From Negativicutes bacterium (GTDB taxonomy: Bacteria > Bacillota > Negativicutes > Anaeromusales > Anaeromusaceae), in the NCBI GenBank assembly GCA_009929485.1, contig SAAJ01000004.1:1-64000 (forward strand): 64,000 nucleotides of DNA, given 5' to 3'. The number at the start of each line of letters is the position of its first letter. Positions within the stretch are counted from its first letter, which is position 1. Below, one piece after another: positions 54,612 to 63,109 of this stretch. Both the position numbers and the translations under genes were made by a program. The notes below the pieces were generated by a model, which searched no databases, was not told where the DNA came from, and worked only from the letters and a program-made list of their open reading frames with translations.

Positions 54612-55826
54612 ATGACGATGAAGGGCAATGTTTTGATTGCGCAGGGTGGTGGACCGACGGCAGTAATCAACCAAAGTCTGGCCGGCATTGTCCGGGAAGT
54701 GCGGCGGTTAAGTCCGGAAAGCCGTATTTACGGGGCACTGCATGGTGTGGAAGGCGTGGCAAAAGAAGAATTTGTCGATTTGACGCAAGTAACAGAGGCC
54801 AATTTGGAAGCGGTAGCGGCAACTCCTTCGGCAGCCTTGGGTTCTACGCGTGTAAAGCCTAAAGCGGATTTTTGCAAGAAGATGTTTGCTGTTATGAAAG
54901 CCCATGATATTCGTTATTTCTTCTATATAGGGGGCAATGATTCGTCAGATGCGCTGCTGATCATCAGTGAAGAAGCAGCGCGGGAGAAGTATCCTCTCAA
55001 AGCGATTCATGTACCGAAAACTATTGACAATGATTTGCTTGTTACCGACCATACTCCGGGTTATGCTTCGGCAGCTCGCTTTGTAGCGCAGGCCTTTGCG
55101 GGGGTGTCGTTGGATATGCGATCCTTAGGCGGTGTGTATGTCGGTATTGTCATGGGGCGGCACGCCGGCTTTTTGACAGCGGCCGCTGCTGCGGCGCGGC
55201 GCTATGAGGGAGATGGTCCGCATTTGGTATATCTGCCGGAGCGTTCTTTTTCATTAGCAGCTTTTTTGGAGGATGTACGGCGTGTACATGAACAATACGG
55301 TTTTTGCGTAGTGGCCGTCTCTGAGGGGATTTGCGACAAATCAGGACAACCGCTTTTATTGAGTCTTGTTGATGAGGTGGAACGGGACGCTCATGGCAAC
55401 GCTACCTTGTCCGGAACCGGCGCATTGGGAGACTGTCTTTCGAAAAAGCTTAAGGAAGGACTAGGCATTTCGCGAGTGCGTTGTGATACCTTCGGCTACC
55501 TGCAGCGCTCTTTCTTAGGCTGCGTGTCTTCCGTTGATGCGGCGGAAGCGCGGGAAGCTGGGGAGAAAGCGGTTCAGTTTGCTGCATTTGGGCAGGAAAC
55601 GAATGGCTCCGTAACCATTCACCGAGTGGGCGATTATGCGGCTGCGTATCGATTGACGCCGTTGATCGAATTGGCGGGCAAAACGCGTTACATGCCGGAT
55701 TCCTTCATTAATGAAGCAGGCAACGACATTACTCCCGCTTTTTTGGAATACGTACGGCCGCTTTTGGGGAAAGACTGCCCTGTGGCAGCGAGACTGGAAG
55801 CGCCTCGCATAGCCGGAAGCTGCTAA
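54612..55826 (+). CDS. pfp: 6-phosphofructokinase, probably pyrophosphate-dependent type
   Basis: 404 aa, PFK superfamily. Phosphorylates fructose 6-phosphate reversibly if PPi is the donor. Gly residues that allow ATP binding in E. coli PFK are replaced in the way of PPi enzymes: FYIGGNDSSDA has Asp110 at the second position, and HVPKTIDNDL has Lys136 instead of Gly. Asn109 replaces the usual Asp of GGDD, as in the poorly studied GGND clade. GRHAGFLTAAAAAARR and VAVSEGICDKSG are typical. AAGGAGTGAGG precedes ATG 54612 (or ATG 54618). Together with PPDK it would fit PPi-based glycolysis. Confidence 0.88.
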   Translation: MTMKGNVLIAQGGGPTAVINQSLAGIVREVRRLSPESRIYGALHGVEGVAKEEFVDLTQVTEANLEAVAATPSAALGSTRVKPKADFCKKMFAVMKAHDIRYFFYIGGNDSSDALLIISEEAAREKYPLKAIHVPKTIDNDLLVTDHTPGYASAARFVAQAFAGVSLDMRSLGGVYVGIVMGRHAGFLTAAAAAARRYEGDGPHLVYLPERSFSLAAFLEDVRRVHEQYGFCVVAVSEGICDKSGQPLLLSLVDEVERDAHGNATLSGTGALGDCLSKKLKEGLGISRVRCDTFGYLQRSFLGCVSSVDAAEAREAGEKAVQFAAFGQETNGSVTIHRVGDYAAAYRLTPLIELAGKTRYMPDSFINEAGNDITPAFLEYVRPLLGKDCPVAARLEAPRIAGSC

Positions 55827-55839
55827 TAGGAAAATGGAA

Positions 55840-55881
55840 AAGAACAGGCTTGCAGTCGGGATAGGCTGCAAGCCTGTTTAT
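55840..55881 (+). terminator. intrinsic terminator of the phosphofructokinase gene
   Basis: AACAGGCTTGCAG pairs with CTGCAAGCCTGTT around 10 bases, then TATTATT. Confidence 0.85.
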
Positions 55882-55939
55882 TATTGGCGAGTGTATGCTC
55901 GTTTGAGAGTGTCATTATCGGCCATAAAGAAACGAAGTT

Positions 55940-56260
55940 TTAATGTGCTAATTTCAAACCGATGACACCGGCAATGATGAGGAGCACCGATGCGATACGT
56001 AAAATCCCGATGGGATCGTTATATAGTATAATCCCCAATATAAATGTACCTGCAGCCCCGATGCCGGTCCAGACGGCATACGCTGTGCCCATGGGAATGT
56101 CCTTTTGCGCCGTAAATAGGAAAAAACCGCTAAGTCCCATGGCGATTACCGCTATGGCAAGGCCTGTAAATTGTTTTCCTTCCATGGTTTGCGCCATTTT
56201 TAAACCGAGAGGCCAGCCGATCTCGAACAATCCCGCAATAACCAAATAGATCCATGCCAT
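55940..56260 (-). CDS. gdx: SMR-family exporter, Gdx/SugE type
   Basis: 106 aa with four membrane helices. Glu13 and Trp16 in GLFEIGWPLGLK and the segment GTAYAVWTGIGAAGTFILGI mark the Gdx (SugE) branch, proton-coupled guanidinium exporters, rather than the multidrug EmrE branch. Starts at ATG 56260 (AGGAGG eight bases upstream). No guanidine riboswitch class that I know is visible upstream, and it is a single gene, although Gdx proteins often work as homodimers. Export of other small cations is possible. Confidence 0.88.
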   Translation of the reverse strand: MAWIYLVIAGLFEIGWPLGLKMAQTMEGKQFTGLAIAVIAMGLSGFFLFTAQKDIPMGTAYAVWTGIGAAGTFILGIILYNDPIGILRIASVLLIIAGVIGLKLAH

Positions 56261-56682
56261 CAACGATTCCTCCTTTAAAACTAGGACTGACGGGGTTAGT
56301 TAACTAGTTCCTTGTTTGGAGAATATTTCCTGCCAAAAAACAAGGCGACGACGGAAAAATGTTGAATTTTCAAAAAAAATAATTGCCGTTAATTTCTATG
56401 AAGTAGAGGGCTGAGTTATAGTAACTGAAATCTTGGATAAACAGAATGATGAAAGTTTTATTATCCATAAAAATAGATTGTGTGTTTACTGAAAAGACGT
56501 TATACTGTATAATGCTGAAACTGACTGCTTGGTCCAAAAAAAACAGTAGTTTCCTAAAGGTATTTTTTAGCAAATAAAGAATAAGTAGTTTTATTAATAG
56601 GTAATCCATAAAATAACAGTAATGTATCGCGTTTACATAATCGTATTAACTGTAAAGAATAAAGAAACGGAGGCATTTATCT
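56261..56682. other. AT-rich divergent intergenic region between gdx and the RND operon
   Basis: About 420 bases, clearly more AT-rich than the surroundings. It holds an imperfect CCTTGTTTGG/CCAAAAAACAAGG hairpin (56310-56345) on the gdx side and, on the RND side, a possible promoter TTTACA, 17 bases, AAGAAT (56631-56659) overlapping a TGTA/TACA inverted repeat. The frames present lack ribosome binding sites. Confidence 0.45.
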
Positions 56683-57852
56683 ATGCTATTTAAACCATGG
56701 GGTAATTCCGCAGGAAAGAAAAGACTGGCTTGTGTTATGGCACTTTTGCTGAGCGGCTTGCTGCTGGCAGGATGCAACGGCAAACAGCAGGCGCCGCAAG
56801 GGCAAGCAGTGGCTGTAAAGGCCATGAAGGTGATCAAGCAAGATACGCCGGTTTCCTATGAGTTCGTGGGCGAAGTGGAAGCCAAGCAGGAAGTGCAGAT
56901 TAAAGCGCAGGTAAGCGGGAATATTATTGAAAAAATGGTGGATGGCGGTACTACTGTGTATCGCGGCCAGCCCTTGTTTGTCATTGATCGGCGCCAGTAT
57001 GAAGCTAATTCATTGAATGTGCAGGCGCAACTGGCGCAGGCTGAAGCGTCGCTGAGTCGGACGCGGCGCGACGTAGCTCGTTATGAGCAATTGGCAGGAC
57101 AGCAGGCGATTGCTCAACAGGTACTTGATAATGCCGTGGCGGAAGAGCGTCAAGCGGCGGCTCAGGTAGACGCGCAGCGGGCACTTTTGCAAAAAGCTAA
57201 TAACGATGTGAACGATACGACGATTGTCGCGCCTTTTGACGGACGTATTGACACGAAGGATTTAAGCATTGGTAACTATGCTACAGCTGGCTCGACGGTG
57301 CTGGCAACCATTTCTTCTACCGATCCGGTGCGGGTGCGCTTTAGCGTTGGTGAAAACGATTACCTGAAATTTATGCGCATGGGCGGGGGAGCTGCAACAA
57401 CGGAACGCAAGCTGCGCCTGATTCTAAGCGATGGCAGTGAATATCCCTTGGAAGGAACGGTGGACCAAATTGACCGTGCCTTGGGGTCGGATACTGGCGC
57501 CTTGACCATTAAAGCGCTGTTTGCTAATCCGAATCGTATGCTAGTGCCTGGCATGTTTGCACGGGTAGTTGCGGTGGCGGAAATGCGTCAAGGCGCACTC
57601 CTTGTACCGCAGCGGGCGGTGCAGGAAGTGCTGGGGAAAACCTTCCTTACTATTGTAAATGCAGAGGGTAAGGCGGAAATGCGTCCCGTGAAAATGGGGG
57701 CGCGTATTGGTCAAAAACTTTGGATGGTGGATGAAGGCCTGAACGAGCAGGATGTAGTGGTTGTAGAAGGATTCCAAAAAGCACAGCCTGGTACGCCGGT
57801 GGATGTGCAGACAATTACTCTTGCGGACTTGGCCGACGCAAATCAGAAATAA
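56683..57852 (+). CDS. acrA: RND efflux periplasmic adaptor lipoprotein (AcrA/MexA type)
   Basis: 389 aa. Signal peptide with lipobox LLAGC (Cys27), so it is an inner-membrane-anchored lipoprotein. The HlyD/MFP order is clear: beta-barrel start VKAMKVIKQDTPVSYEFVGE, lipoyl part AKQEVQIKAQVSGNIIEKMV, an alpha-hairpin rich in Ala/Gln (residues about 110-165), the second lipoyl half TTIVAPFDGRIDTKDLSIGN, and the membrane-proximal domain. It bridges the RND pump at 57865 to an outer-membrane channel. GGAGG precedes the ATG by seven bases. Confidence 0.95.
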   Translation: MLFKPWGNSAGKKRLACVMALLLSGLLLAGCNGKQQAPQGQAVAVKAMKVIKQDTPVSYEFVGEVEAKQEVQIKAQVSGNIIEKMVDGGTTVYRGQPLFVIDRRQYEANSLNVQAQLAQAEASLSRTRRDVARYEQLAGQQAIAQQVLDNAVAEERQAAAQVDAQRALLQKANNDVNDTTIVAPFDGRIDTKDLSIGNYATAGSTVLATISSTDPVRVRFSVGENDYLKFMRMGGGAATTERKLRLILSDGSEYPLEGTVDQIDRALGSDTGALTIKALFANPNRMLVPGMFARVVAVAEMRQGALLVPQRAVQEVLGKTFLTIVNAEGKAEMRPVKMGARIGQKLWMVDEGLNEQDVVVVEGFQKAQPGTPVDVQTITLADLADANQK

Positions 57853-57864
57853 GGAGGTGGCTTG

Positions 57865-60800
57865 ATGGCCAAGTTCTTTATTGATAGACCGATTTTTGCT
57901 ATCGTTCTGTCAATTTTCATTACGATTGCCGGACTTGTTTCCATTACGCAGCTGCCTATTGCGCAGTATCCGCAGATAACGGCTCCGGTGGTTAATGTAA
58001 GCGCCAGCTATGTCGGCGCGAATGCGGAAGTTGTGGAGCAGGCTGTTGGTCAAGCCATTGAGCAGCAGGTCAATGGCGTGGAAAACATGGTGGACATGCG
58101 TTCCACCAGCGATGATAACGGCCAATATTCCTTAAATGTGAAATTTGAGTTGGGCGTCAATCCGGATATGGCGACCGTGCAGGTGCAAAACCGCGTGGCC
58201 CAGGCGACGGCGAAGATTCCGGCTGCTGTGCAAAGTTCAGGCATTACCGTACAGAAGCAGTCACCGGATACGGTTATGTATCTGTCCTTATGGTCGCCAA
58301 AAAACACCTATGATTCGTTGTTTTTGAAAAACTATGCGAATATTTACTTGGTGGATGACCTGAAACGTGTCAAGGGCGTTGGCAGCGTTGGCGAATATGG
58401 TCCTGAGTTTGGCATGCGCGTTTGGCTGCAGCCGGATAAAATGGCCCGTCTTGGTATTACCGCTGATGACGTGGGCGACGCGATTAAGGAACAAAACGTG
58501 CAGGCTCCGGCAGGTACGATTGGTCAGCTGCCTTCTCCTAAAGGTCAAGAGTTTCAGTACTCGGCGAGGGTACAGGGACAATTGCAAGAGGAAAACGAGT
58601 TTTCGCGGATTATTGTGCGGGCGAAACCGGACGGCTCCTTTGTGCGAGTCAGTGATGTAGCCAGGGTTGAACTGGCGGCGAAAAACTATCAGTATACCAG
58701 CGATTTGAACTTGCGGGATTCGGTGACGTTGGCTATCCAATTGACTCCGGACGCGAATGCGCTGGATACGGTTACCGAGGTCAAGAAGGTGCTGGAGACC
58801 AACTCCAAACGCTTCCCGACGGACCTGGAATATCATATCGTTTCCGATAATACCCGCTTTATTGATGAGTCGATGATTGAAGTGGTCAAGACCTTTGTCG
58901 AAGCGTTGCTGCTGGTCTTGCTGATCGTATTTATCTTTTTGCAAAGCTGGCGGGCTACTCTCATTCCGATGCTGGCGGTGCCGGTATCCTTGATTGGTAC
59001 CTTCGGCGCGTTTATTCTTCTGGGCTTTAATATTAATACTTTGACGATGTTTGCGATGGTACTGGCCATCGGCTTGGTTGTTGACGATGCTATCGTTGTG
59101 GTGGAAGCGGTAGAGCATCATATGCGCCATAATGGTATGACGCCGAAAGAAGCGGCCTATCGGGCGATGGAGGAAGTGTCCGGGCCGGTTGTGGCTATCG
59201 CCTTTGTGTTGGCTTCCGTATTTATACCGGTTGCTTTCTTTGGAGGGACGGCAGGCGTGCTGTATAAGCAGTTTGCCTTGACCATTGCGGTTTCTATGGG
59301 GCTTTCGGCGTTAGTGGCGTTAACGTTGACGCCGGCTTTGTGCTCGCTTATCCTTAAGCCGCATGATCCCAATGCCCACGCAGGATATTTGGGGCGCTTC
59401 TTTGAGGCGTTTAATGACAAGTTTGATGCTATGACTGGACGCTATGGAAAAACGGTACGTAAGCTCATTCGAGGCAGCAAACTTTGTTTGGCTGGGTTAT
59501 TGGTAATTGTTGTTTTGGCGCTGACTTTCTTTAAGATGCTGCCGACGACCTTTGTGCCGAATGAAGACCAAGGGTATTTTATGGCTACCATTAGCTTGCC
59601 CGAAGCGGCCTCTATGAATCGGACCCGTCAGGTTGGCTATGATGTGGCCGAGATTGTGAAAGGAATTCCTGGGGTAAAGGATACTCTGGTTATTGCTGGT
59701 TATGATGTTCTCGCAGGTGCTTTGAAGCCTAATGCCGCCTTACTAGTTGTGGCTTTGGATACTTGGAGCGAGCGGCCGGATAAAGAGCGGTATGTAGACA
59801 GTATTATTCGTCAAGTTTACATGAGAACCGCGCGTGTTCCAGAAGCTACGGTTATGGCCTTTAACGCCCCGGCCTTGCCAGGCGGCGGTTCGACAGGCGC
59901 TATGACCTTCATGCTGCAGGACCGCGGCGGCGGTAATGTAGAAGAGATGACAGATGTGTCTAAGAAATTCTTAGGCGAGGCGCGCAAACGTCCGGAATTG
60001 ACCGGCGTATACTCTACCTTCCGCAGTGATACGCCAGCGTTCCGCTATGAAGTAGACCGGGAAAAAGCGGAGAAGCTGGGCGTTAAGGTGGACGATGTGT
60101 TTAGTACGCTGCAGGCTTTTCTCGGTGGTTTGCAGGTCAATGACTTTACTCGTTTTGGTCGTACTTGGAAAGTGGTTATGCAGGCGGAGCCCCAGTATCG
60201 CTCCGACGCGAACGACATTCGCTACTTCTTTGTGCGCAGCAATACGAATGCCATGGTGCCGCTGGCTACCTTGGTTAAACCGTTGCCGATCAGCGGTCCT
60301 ACGGCGATTAAGCGTTTTAACGGCAATCGAGCCATTCAAATTGGCGCTAGTCAGGCGCCGGGGTACAGCAGCGGCCAAGCCATGACGGCCTTGGAGGAAG
60401 TGGCTAAGGCAACCTTGCCCAATACGTACAGCTACGAATGGGCGGACCAAAGCCGCGATGAAAAGCTGTCCGGCGGTCGTGCTGTGTATGTCTTTGGAGC
60501 GGCCATCCTGTTTGCGTTCCTGTGCTTGGCGGCATTGTACGAGAGCTGGAGCGTTCCCTTTGCGGTACTGCTTTCGGTGCCTACGGCGATTTTCGGCTCG
60601 GGCTTGTTCCAGTGGGCTCGCAGCCTGGAAAACAGTATTTACATGCAAATTGGCTTGGTCATGCTGATTGGCTTGGCAGCCAAGAACGCGATTTTGATTG
60701 TAGAATTTGCCAAGGTGCGCGTGGACAAAGGCGTTGATCCGGTAGAGGCGGCCATTGAAGCGGCGAAGCTGCGCTTGCGGCCGATTCTAATGACCTCTCT

Positions 60801-60984
60801 GGCGTTCATCTTGGGCTGCGTGCCGTTGATGATTGCTACAGGCGCTGGCGCCGGTGCGAGAAACGCCATGGGTACGGCGGTTGTCGGCGGCATGCTGGCA
60901 GCAACTATGCTGGGCGTATTCTTGATTCCAGTGCTCTACGTAGTCGTTGTAAAACTGACGCGTAAGCTTACTTGGCGCAAATAG
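57865..60984 (+). CDS. acrB: RND multidrug efflux permease (AcrB/MexB type, HAE1)
   Basis: 1039 aa from ATG 57865 (AAGGAGGTGG upstream; an in-frame TTG one codon earlier is less likely). Twelve membrane segments and two large periplasmic loops as in AcrB: MAKFFIDRPIFAIVLSIFIT, PIAQYPQITAPVVNVSASYV, QVQNRVAQATAKIP, the proton-relay Asp pair in GLVVDDAIVVVEAVE of TM4, and GLAAKNAILIVEFAKVR of TM10. Proton-driven export of hydrophobic compounds. No TolC-type gene follows, so an outer-membrane partner is encoded elsewhere. Its presence supports a diderm cell. Confidence 0.97.
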   Translation: MAKFFIDRPIFAIVLSIFITIAGLVSITQLPIAQYPQITAPVVNVSASYVGANAEVVEQAVGQAIEQQVNGVENMVDMRSTSDDNGQYSLNVKFELGVNPDMATVQVQNRVAQATAKIPAAVQSSGITVQKQSPDTVMYLSLWSPKNTYDSLFLKNYANIYLVDDLKRVKGVGSVGEYGPEFGMRVWLQPDKMARLGITADDVGDAIKEQNVQAPAGTIGQLPSPKGQEFQYSARVQGQLQEENEFSRIIVRAKPDGSFVRVSDVARVELAAKNYQYTSDLNLRDSVTLAIQLTPDANALDTVTEVKKVLETNSKRFPTDLEYHIVSDNTRFIDESMIEVVKTFVEALLLVLLIVFIFLQSWRATLIPMLAVPVSLIGTFGAFILLGFNINTLTMFAMVLAIGLVVDDAIVVVEAVEHHMRHNGMTPKEAAYRAMEEVSGPVVAIAFVLASVFIPVAFFGGTAGVLYKQFALTIAVSMGLSALVALTLTPALCSLILKPHDPNAHAGYLGRFFEAFNDKFDAMTGRYGKTVRKLIRGSKLCLAGLLVIVVLALTFFKMLPTTFVPNEDQGYFMATISLPEAASMNRTRQVGYDVAEIVKGIPGVKDTLVIAGYDVLAGALKPNAALLVVALDTWSERPDKERYVDSIIRQVYMRTARVPEATVMAFNAPALPGGGSTGAMTFMLQDRGGGNVEEMTDVSKKFLGEARKRPELTGVYSTFRSDTPAFRYEVDREKAEKLGVKVDDVFSTLQAFLGGLQVNDFTRFGRTWKVVMQAEPQYRSDANDIRYFFVRSNTNAMVPLATLVKPLPISGPTAIKRFNGNRAIQIGASQAPGYSSGQAMTALEEVAKATLPNTYSYEWADQSRDEKLSGGRAVYVFGAAILFAFLCLAALYESWSVPFAVLLSVPTAIFGSGLFQWARSLENSIYMQIGLVMLIGLAAKNAILIVEFAKVRVDKGVDPVEAAIEAAKLRLRPILMTSLAFILGCVPLMIATGAGAGARNAMGTAVVGGMLAATMLGVFLIPVLYVVVVKLTRKLTWRK

Positions 60985-60994
60985 AGTCAATTAC

Positions 60995-61035
60995 AAACCC
61001 GCCTCTCGAATTTTCGGGAGGCGGGTTTGCTTTTT
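60995..61035 (+). terminator. intrinsic terminator of the RND operon
   Basis: AAACCCGCCTC pairs with GAGGCGGGTTT (one bulge) around 11 bases, then GCTTTTTG. Confidence 0.85.
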
Positions 61036-61159
61036 GCTCCCGCGACTCTTGTTCGATCTTCGTTCTCTGACTTTCGTTCTTTCCTAGAGGTTTCTCGGCA
61101 GTGCAGGCAGGAATTTTCCTTCTCCAAGAGTAATAGAATAAGCCAAGGAGGCGGAAGCA

Positions 61160-61789
61160 ATGAGAGAATGGCTTGTTTTTGACGTCATGGGAGTCATCTT
61201 TACCGTCGGAGACGATACCAATGAGTTGCTGGTGCCGTATGTACAGAAATTTGCGCCGTCGCTTACCAGCGATGAAATTAACCAGGCCTATTTGGAAGCT
61301 AGTTTAGGGAAAGTAGCTTCCTGCGGTTTTTGGAAAACCTTAGGTTTGGGGGAGCGCTATCCGCAGATTGAGCAAGACTATCTGGAAAGCCAGTTGACGT
61401 TGGATGCGGATTTTCCGGCGGTGGCCCCAAAATTGCAAAAAGACCACCATTTGGCTTTGTTGTCCAATGATGTCAGCGAATGGTCTGCGTATTTGCGGAA
61501 AAAATATGATTTAAACCAATACTTCGAGGAAATTGTCATTAGCGGCGATGTCGGGCTGCGTAAGCCGGATCGGGCTATTTACGAGCTGTTGCTGCGGCGG
61601 CTGCAGTGCCGGCCGGAGAACAGCGTCTTTATTGATGATCGTCAGAAAAATCTTATTCCGGCTATGCGGGAGGGTATGAGGACGATCCAGTTTAAACGGG
61701 GCTGTGACGGCAGTGAAATGTGCGGCAGCTTTGAGGTGAAGTCGTTCAAACAGCTGCCAGGGCTTGTAGCGCATTTGTTTGGTGTTTAG
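61160..61789 (+). CDS. HAD-superfamily hydrolase
   Basis: 209 aa, HAD subfamily IA. The nucleophile Asp8 lies in LVFDVMGVIF. The second Asp of the usual DxD, which acts as acid/base in phosphatases, is Met10 here. Motif II is ALLSNDV, motif III Lys is in GLRKPDRAIY, and motif IV is VFIDDRQKNL. The pattern resembles YihX-like and dehalogenase-like HADs, so a typical phosphatase activity is not assured. AAGGAGGCGG precedes the ATG. The dehydrogenase gene begins 48 bases later and is likely co-transcribed. Confidence 0.9.
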   Translation: MREWLVFDVMGVIFTVGDDTNELLVPYVQKFAPSLTSDEINQAYLEASLGKVASCGFWKTLGLGERYPQIEQDYLESQLTLDADFPAVAPKLQKDHHLALLSNDVSEWSAYLRKKYDLNQYFEEIVISGDVGLRKPDRAIYELLLRRLQCRPENSVFIDDRQKNLIPAMREGMRTIQFKRGCDGSEMCGSFEVKSFKQLPGLVAHLFGV

Positions 61790-61837
61790 CGCGTTTTGCG
61801 CAGCAGTTGTGCCGGAAAGATAGAAGGAGTGAGCAGG

Positions 61838-62905
61838 GTGACAACTTATAAAATTGCGGTGATTCCCGGAGATGGCGTCGGGCCGGAGGTTCTAGCGGAA
61901 GGAATTAAGGTGCTCCAAGCGGTGGCCGCGCTGGACGGGACTTTCTCTTTTGAATTTGAAACCTTTCCCTGGGGCTGTGAGTATTATTTAAAGCACGGGA
62001 AAATGATGGACGAAGACGGGATGGAACGCCTCGCTGCTTTTGACGCTATTTATCTTGGAGCCGTGGGCTTTCCGGGAGTTCCCGATCATATTTCCCTGTG
62101 GGATTTGCTGCTGAAAATTCGCAAAGGCTTTGATCAATACATTAATTTGCGTCCCATACAGCTGTTGAAGGGCGCGCCTTGCCCTTTGGCTGGGGTAAGG
62201 GCTGGCGAAATTGATATGCTGGTAGTGCGGGAAAACAGTGAGGGCGAATATGCTGGCGCTGGCGACTGGCTGTTTAAGGGCAAACCGGAGGAAGTGGTGT
62301 TGCAGACCGGTGTGTTTTCACGCAAAGGAACGGAACGCGTGATTCGCTATGCCTATGAATTGGCTCGCAAGACCGGTAAGACCCTTACCAGCATCAGCAA
62401 AGGCAACGCTTTGAATTATTCCATGGTTTTTTGGGATCAGGTTTTTGCGGAAGTGGGCAGGGAGTATCCGGATGTTAAAATCTATTCGTACTTGGTTGAC
62501 GCAGCCAGCATGTTTTTTGTCAAAGATCCGGGCCGTTTTCAAGTCATTGTGACGTCTAATTTGTTCGGCGATATTTTGACAGACTTGGGCGCTGCCATTA
62601 CCGGCGGCATGGGCCTGGCGGCAGGAGCCAATTTAAATCCGGAGCGGGCCTATCCGTCCATGTTTGAGCCTATCCATGGTTCCGCGCCGGATATTGCCGG
62701 GCGCAGCATTGCTAATCCGCTGGCCTCCATATGGTCGGTTAGCCAGATGCTGGACTTTTTCGGTCACGAAGAGTGGGGCCGGCGCGTGCTGCAGGCTATT
62801 GAGGATGTGCTGCAGGAGAAGGCCTGCTTGACGCCGGACTTGGGCGGCAGCGGCAAAACGCAGGAAGTGGGCGATGCTGTAGTCGCTAAGCTGTCCAGGC
62901 AGTAA
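61838..62905 (+). CDS. tartrate dehydrogenase / decarboxylating D-malate dehydrogenase
   Basis: 355 aa from GTG 61838 with AAGGAG eight bases upstream; an in-frame ATG at 61796 is unsupported. A member of the beta-decarboxylating dehydrogenase family (isocitrate/isopropylmalate type): IAVIPGDGVGPEVLAEGIKV, LGAVGFPGVPDHISLWDLLL, INLRPIQLLKGAPCPL, VVRENSEGEYAGAG, and GSAPDIAGRSIANPLASIWS. The LWDLLLKIRKGFDQYINLRP part and the PGVPDHISLW loop are those of TtuC/DmlA rather than LeuB. NAD-dependent oxidation of tartrate or D-malate, or a related compound such as 3-isopropylmalate, is likely. A sodium:solute symporter gene follows. Confidence 0.9.
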   Translation: MTTYKIAVIPGDGVGPEVLAEGIKVLQAVAALDGTFSFEFETFPWGCEYYLKHGKMMDEDGMERLAAFDAIYLGAVGFPGVPDHISLWDLLLKIRKGFDQYINLRPIQLLKGAPCPLAGVRAGEIDMLVVRENSEGEYAGAGDWLFKGKPEEVVLQTGVFSRKGTERVIRYAYELARKTGKTLTSISKGNALNYSMVFWDQVFAEVGREYPDVKIYSYLVDAASMFFVKDPGRFQVIVTSNLFGDILTDLGAAITGGMGLAAGANLNPERAYPSMFEPIHGSAPDIAGRSIANPLASIWSVSQMLDFFGHEEWGRRVLQAIEDVLQEKACLTPDLGGSGKTQEVGDAVVAKLSRQ

Positions 62906-62928
62906 AGGCATAAGGTAAGGTCGTATTA

Positions 62929-62970
62929 GTGCCGGGTTTGGCGGTTGACAGAGCAAACCCGGCACTGCTA
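62929..62970 (+). terminator. stem-loop after the dehydrogenase gene
   Basis: AGTGCCGGGTTTG.C pairs with G.CAAACCCGGCACT around 9 bases. There is no T-run, so termination is uncertain. Confidence 0.5.
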
Positions 62971-63109
62971 TCATAATTGGGTAGTGTAGTGATGCTGCGC
63001 GGCGGCATCGGTAGGGAAGGTTCTGGTAAGCTTCACTAAGGTGATCTTGCGGAGAAGCTTCAACAAGAATAGCAGGTAGTTGAACGTGTAGAAAGGTAGG
63101 ATGGGTAGG

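Noticed and set aside
56261-56682. 79-codon minus-strand frame in the AT-rich spacer
   Set aside because: Composition typical of AT-rich non-coding DNA, no ribosome binding site, no family resemblance.
58288-59130. 280-codon minus-strand frame inside the RND permease gene
   Set aside because: Shadow frame over conserved acrB codons; composition rich in Arg, His and Gln and no start signal.
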